Shown: in pieces, positions 4,839 to 6,344 of the stretch
How the letters are laid out: the number at the start of each line of letters is the position of its first letter
Position numbering within the stretch: position 1 is the stretch's first letter
Assembly (NCBI GenBank): GCA_011040545.1
Contig: DQYM01000217.1
Span: forward strand, 1-6,344
DNA: 6,344 nt
Direction of reading: 5' to 3'
Source of the DNA: Candidatus Bathyarchaeota archaeon
Lineage (GTDB): Archaea > Thermoproteota > Bathyarchaeia > EX4484-135
The notes under the pieces: generated by a model
Told to the model about the DNA's origin: nothing
Database searches by the model: none
What the model saw: only the letters and a program-made list of their open reading frames with translations
Made by a program: the position numbers and the translations under genes

Positions 4839-6344
4839 TTGGAGGGGCAGGAGGGCTGGCTACCAGGGCCAGATCCAGCGGGGTACTTCCCCTACCCTAG
4901 CTTTAGGCGGTACCAACGGGATGTAATTGCCTTTGCCTACAACGTGCTGGTGAGGGGCCAGATAGGCCTTGTAAATGCGCCCTGTGGGATAGGGAAGAGC
5001 ATAGCCATCCTAACTGCCTACTTAATGGCTAGGGATACCGCTCTGCCCAGGGAAGAAGCAAAGCTAATGGTCCTAACGAGGACGAAGGCCCAGCTTGAGA
5101 TATACGTACGTGAGGTAAGGCGGATTAGGGAGAAGCTTGGCCGTGAGCTAAGGGCTGCTGTCTTCGCTAGCAGGAAGGACATGTGCCCCCTCAAGCTAGA
5201 TAGGCCATCGCTAGCTAAGGCGAGGTACAAGGACTTCCTCAGGACCTGCAGGGAGCTCAGGCGTGGGAAGAGGGCCGTATGCCCATACTATGAGGCCACG
5301 TATAGATCCCGCTTCAAGCTCAGCTCAGCCACTAGGGCTGCGGTTGAAAGGGCGCTTAGGCTTGGAGCTGCCTTGCCAAGCGAGATCCTAGAGATAGGGA
5401 GGGACCTCGGCGTCTGCTCTTACGAGGTCGTGAAGTGCATGGCTAGGAGGGCCGATATGCTGGTTGGGAACTACAACTACCTGCTGCTGGAGCCAGTTAG
5501 GGATGCCATCCTGTGGAGGTTTGGGGCCGACCTACCTGAGCTTAACTGCGTAGTGGATGAGGCCCACAACATAGATAAGTGGGCAGTTGAGGTCATGTCA
5601 GACGACATATCTAGCGTATCCTTCAGCAGGGCTGCGAGGGAGGCAGAGGAGTACGAGGTCCGTGATGGTGGCCTCATGGAGCTCATGGCCGATTACGTAG
5701 ATAAGCTAGGCCAGGAGACCTACAGGCTCTACGGCCCTGATTACGAGCGCCTAATAGATCCAGGGCTAGTGGCTGAGGACGTATTGAGCAAGCTTGGCCT
5801 CACGAGCAGGCGTGTCCTCATGGCCCTCCTACGCTCCCTCGAGGCCGAGGGCGATAAGATTAGGCTTGCTAGGGCAGAGGAGGGGGAGGCTGCTATATCG
5901 TACGTTGGCCGTTGCGCAAGCTTCCTCATAGACTTCCTAAGCTTCTCTGGCCGTGAGTTCGCCCACTACTCACTAGCCGTGGAGAGGGATGGCAATGTAA
6001 GGGGGCGCATAGGGCTTAGGTGCCTTGACCCATCTATTACCGCAGGCATACTAAATGAGCTACGCTCAGTAATACTGATGAGCGGGACTCTCTGGGAGCC
6101 AGATTACTACATTGAGGTCCTAGGCCTAGATAGATCTAGGACGCAGTTCCTAAGCGTCCCAAGCCCATTCCCAAGGTCCAGTAGGCTCCTGTTAGTAGAT
6201 AAGGCCGTTTCAACGAAGTATGAGCGTAGGGTTGAGGCTGAGTTCAATGCCATAGCTAGGAGGCTAAGTGCCATAATAAGGGCAATTGGAGGTAGGGTAG
6301 CCGTTTACTTCCCCTCCTACGATGTCATGCACGAGGTCCTAAAA
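4839..6344 (+). CDS. xpd: XPD/Rad3-family superfamily 2 DNA helicase with FeS-cluster cysteines, partial (C-terminus beyond right edge)
   Basis: An open frame of 502 codons reaches the window edge. An ATP-dependent 5'-3' DNA helicase related to the TFIIH subunit XPD, with roles in repair. Seen in order: FPYPSFRRYQRDVI (17-30), Walker A APCGIGKS (47-54), motif Ia VLTRTKAQ (78-85), four candidate [4Fe-4S] ligands Cys116, Cys137, Cys148 and Cys193, VGNYNYLLLEP (209-219), motif II DEAH (240-243), motif III MSGTLWEP (414-421) and motif IV VAVYFPSYDVMHEVL (487-501). The Arch domain region follows the DEAH box. The remaining part of helicase domain 2 (motifs V and VI) lies outside the window. The start is TTG 4839: an in-frame TAG at 4800-4802 closes the frame and no ATG is available before motif I. 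Walker A has Cys where Thr is usual. It is divergent from the membrane winged-helix gene. Confidence 0.93.
   Translation, partial: MEGQEGWLPGPDPAGYFPYPSFRRYQRDVIAFAYNVLVRGQIGLVNAPCGIGKSIAILTAYLMARDTALPREEAKLMVLTRTKAQLEIYVREVRRIREKLGRELRAAVFASRKDMCPLKLDRPSLAKARYKDFLRTCRELRRGKRAVCPYYEATYRSRFKLSSATRAAVERALRLGAALPSEILEIGRDLGVCSYEVVKCMARRADMLVGNYNYLLLEPVRDAILWRFGADLPELNCVVDEAHNIDKWAVEVMSDDISSVSFSRAAREAEEYEVRDGGLMELMADYVDKLGQETYRLYGPDYERLIDPGLVAEDVLSKLGLTSRRVLMALLRSLEAEGDKIRLARAEEGEAAISYVGRCASFLIDFLSFSGREFAHYSLAVERDGNVRGRIGLRCLDPSITAGILNELRSVILMSGTLWEPDYYIEVLGLDRSRTQFLSVPSPFPRSSRLLLVDKAVSTKYERRVEAEFNAIARRLSAIIRAIGGRVAVYFPSYDVMHEVLK

Noticed and set aside
4814..4900. ATG-started 28-codon frame overlapping the XPD start
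   Set aside because: It is out of frame with the helicase and ends in TAG at 4898-4900. It is Gly/Arg-rich with no domain. It could be a leader frame but nothing positively supports it.
5018..5929. Three minus-strand open frames of 62-70 codons inside the XPD region
   Set aside because: The plus strand carries the intact helicase with all expected motifs; these frames are Ser/Arg-rich shadows.
1..6344. CRISPR array, tRNA, rRNA, insertion sequence or defence cassette
   Set aside because: I looked on both strands and saw no regularly spaced direct repeats, cloverleaf, rRNA signature or transposase motif.

Overview
The window looks like chromosomal DNA of a Thermoproteota (crenarchaeote-type) archaeon, probably a thermophile. 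The support is an archaeal uS13-uS4-uS11 gene cluster, an archaeal XPD/Rad3 helicase with four candidate iron-sulfur cysteines, TATA-type promoters close to start codons (near-leaderless transcripts), frequent TTG and GTG starts, and AGG/CTA-rich codon use. I cannot name the genus.

Layout, left to right. A secreted protein of unknown function (minus strand, start at 464) runs off the left edge. Next, 554-1351 (minus) is a winged-helix regulator with about five membrane spans. It is flanked by two nearly identical 19-bp palindromic sites at 528-546 and 1391-1409. Then comes the ribosomal operon, transcribed leftward: uS13 (2417-2878), uS4 (1855-2409) and uS11 (1442-1858). The usual archaeal next gene, rpoD, is not there. 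Between uS13 and the next gene lies a 33-codon fragment resembling the C-terminus of a PIN-domain protein (2954-3055). At 3067-3858 (minus) is a CooC-type MinD/ParA-family ATPase, and at 3908-4723 (minus) a second membrane protein carrying two winged-helix-like domains and a very basic tail. A 115-bp divergent spacer separates it from the XPD/Rad3 helicase (4839 onward, plus strand), which leaves the right edge after motif IV.

Together, the centre is housekeeping (30S ribosome assembly) and the right edge is DNA repair. They are separated by single-gene units that each have their own GCTTAA-type promoter. The most interesting regulatory feature is the pair of matching palindromes around the membrane-bound regulator. 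One lies just upstream of its own promoter and one upstream of the neighbouring secreted-protein gene, which suggests a small membrane-sensing regulon. I found no CRISPR array, insertion sequence, tRNA, rRNA or obvious defence cassette.
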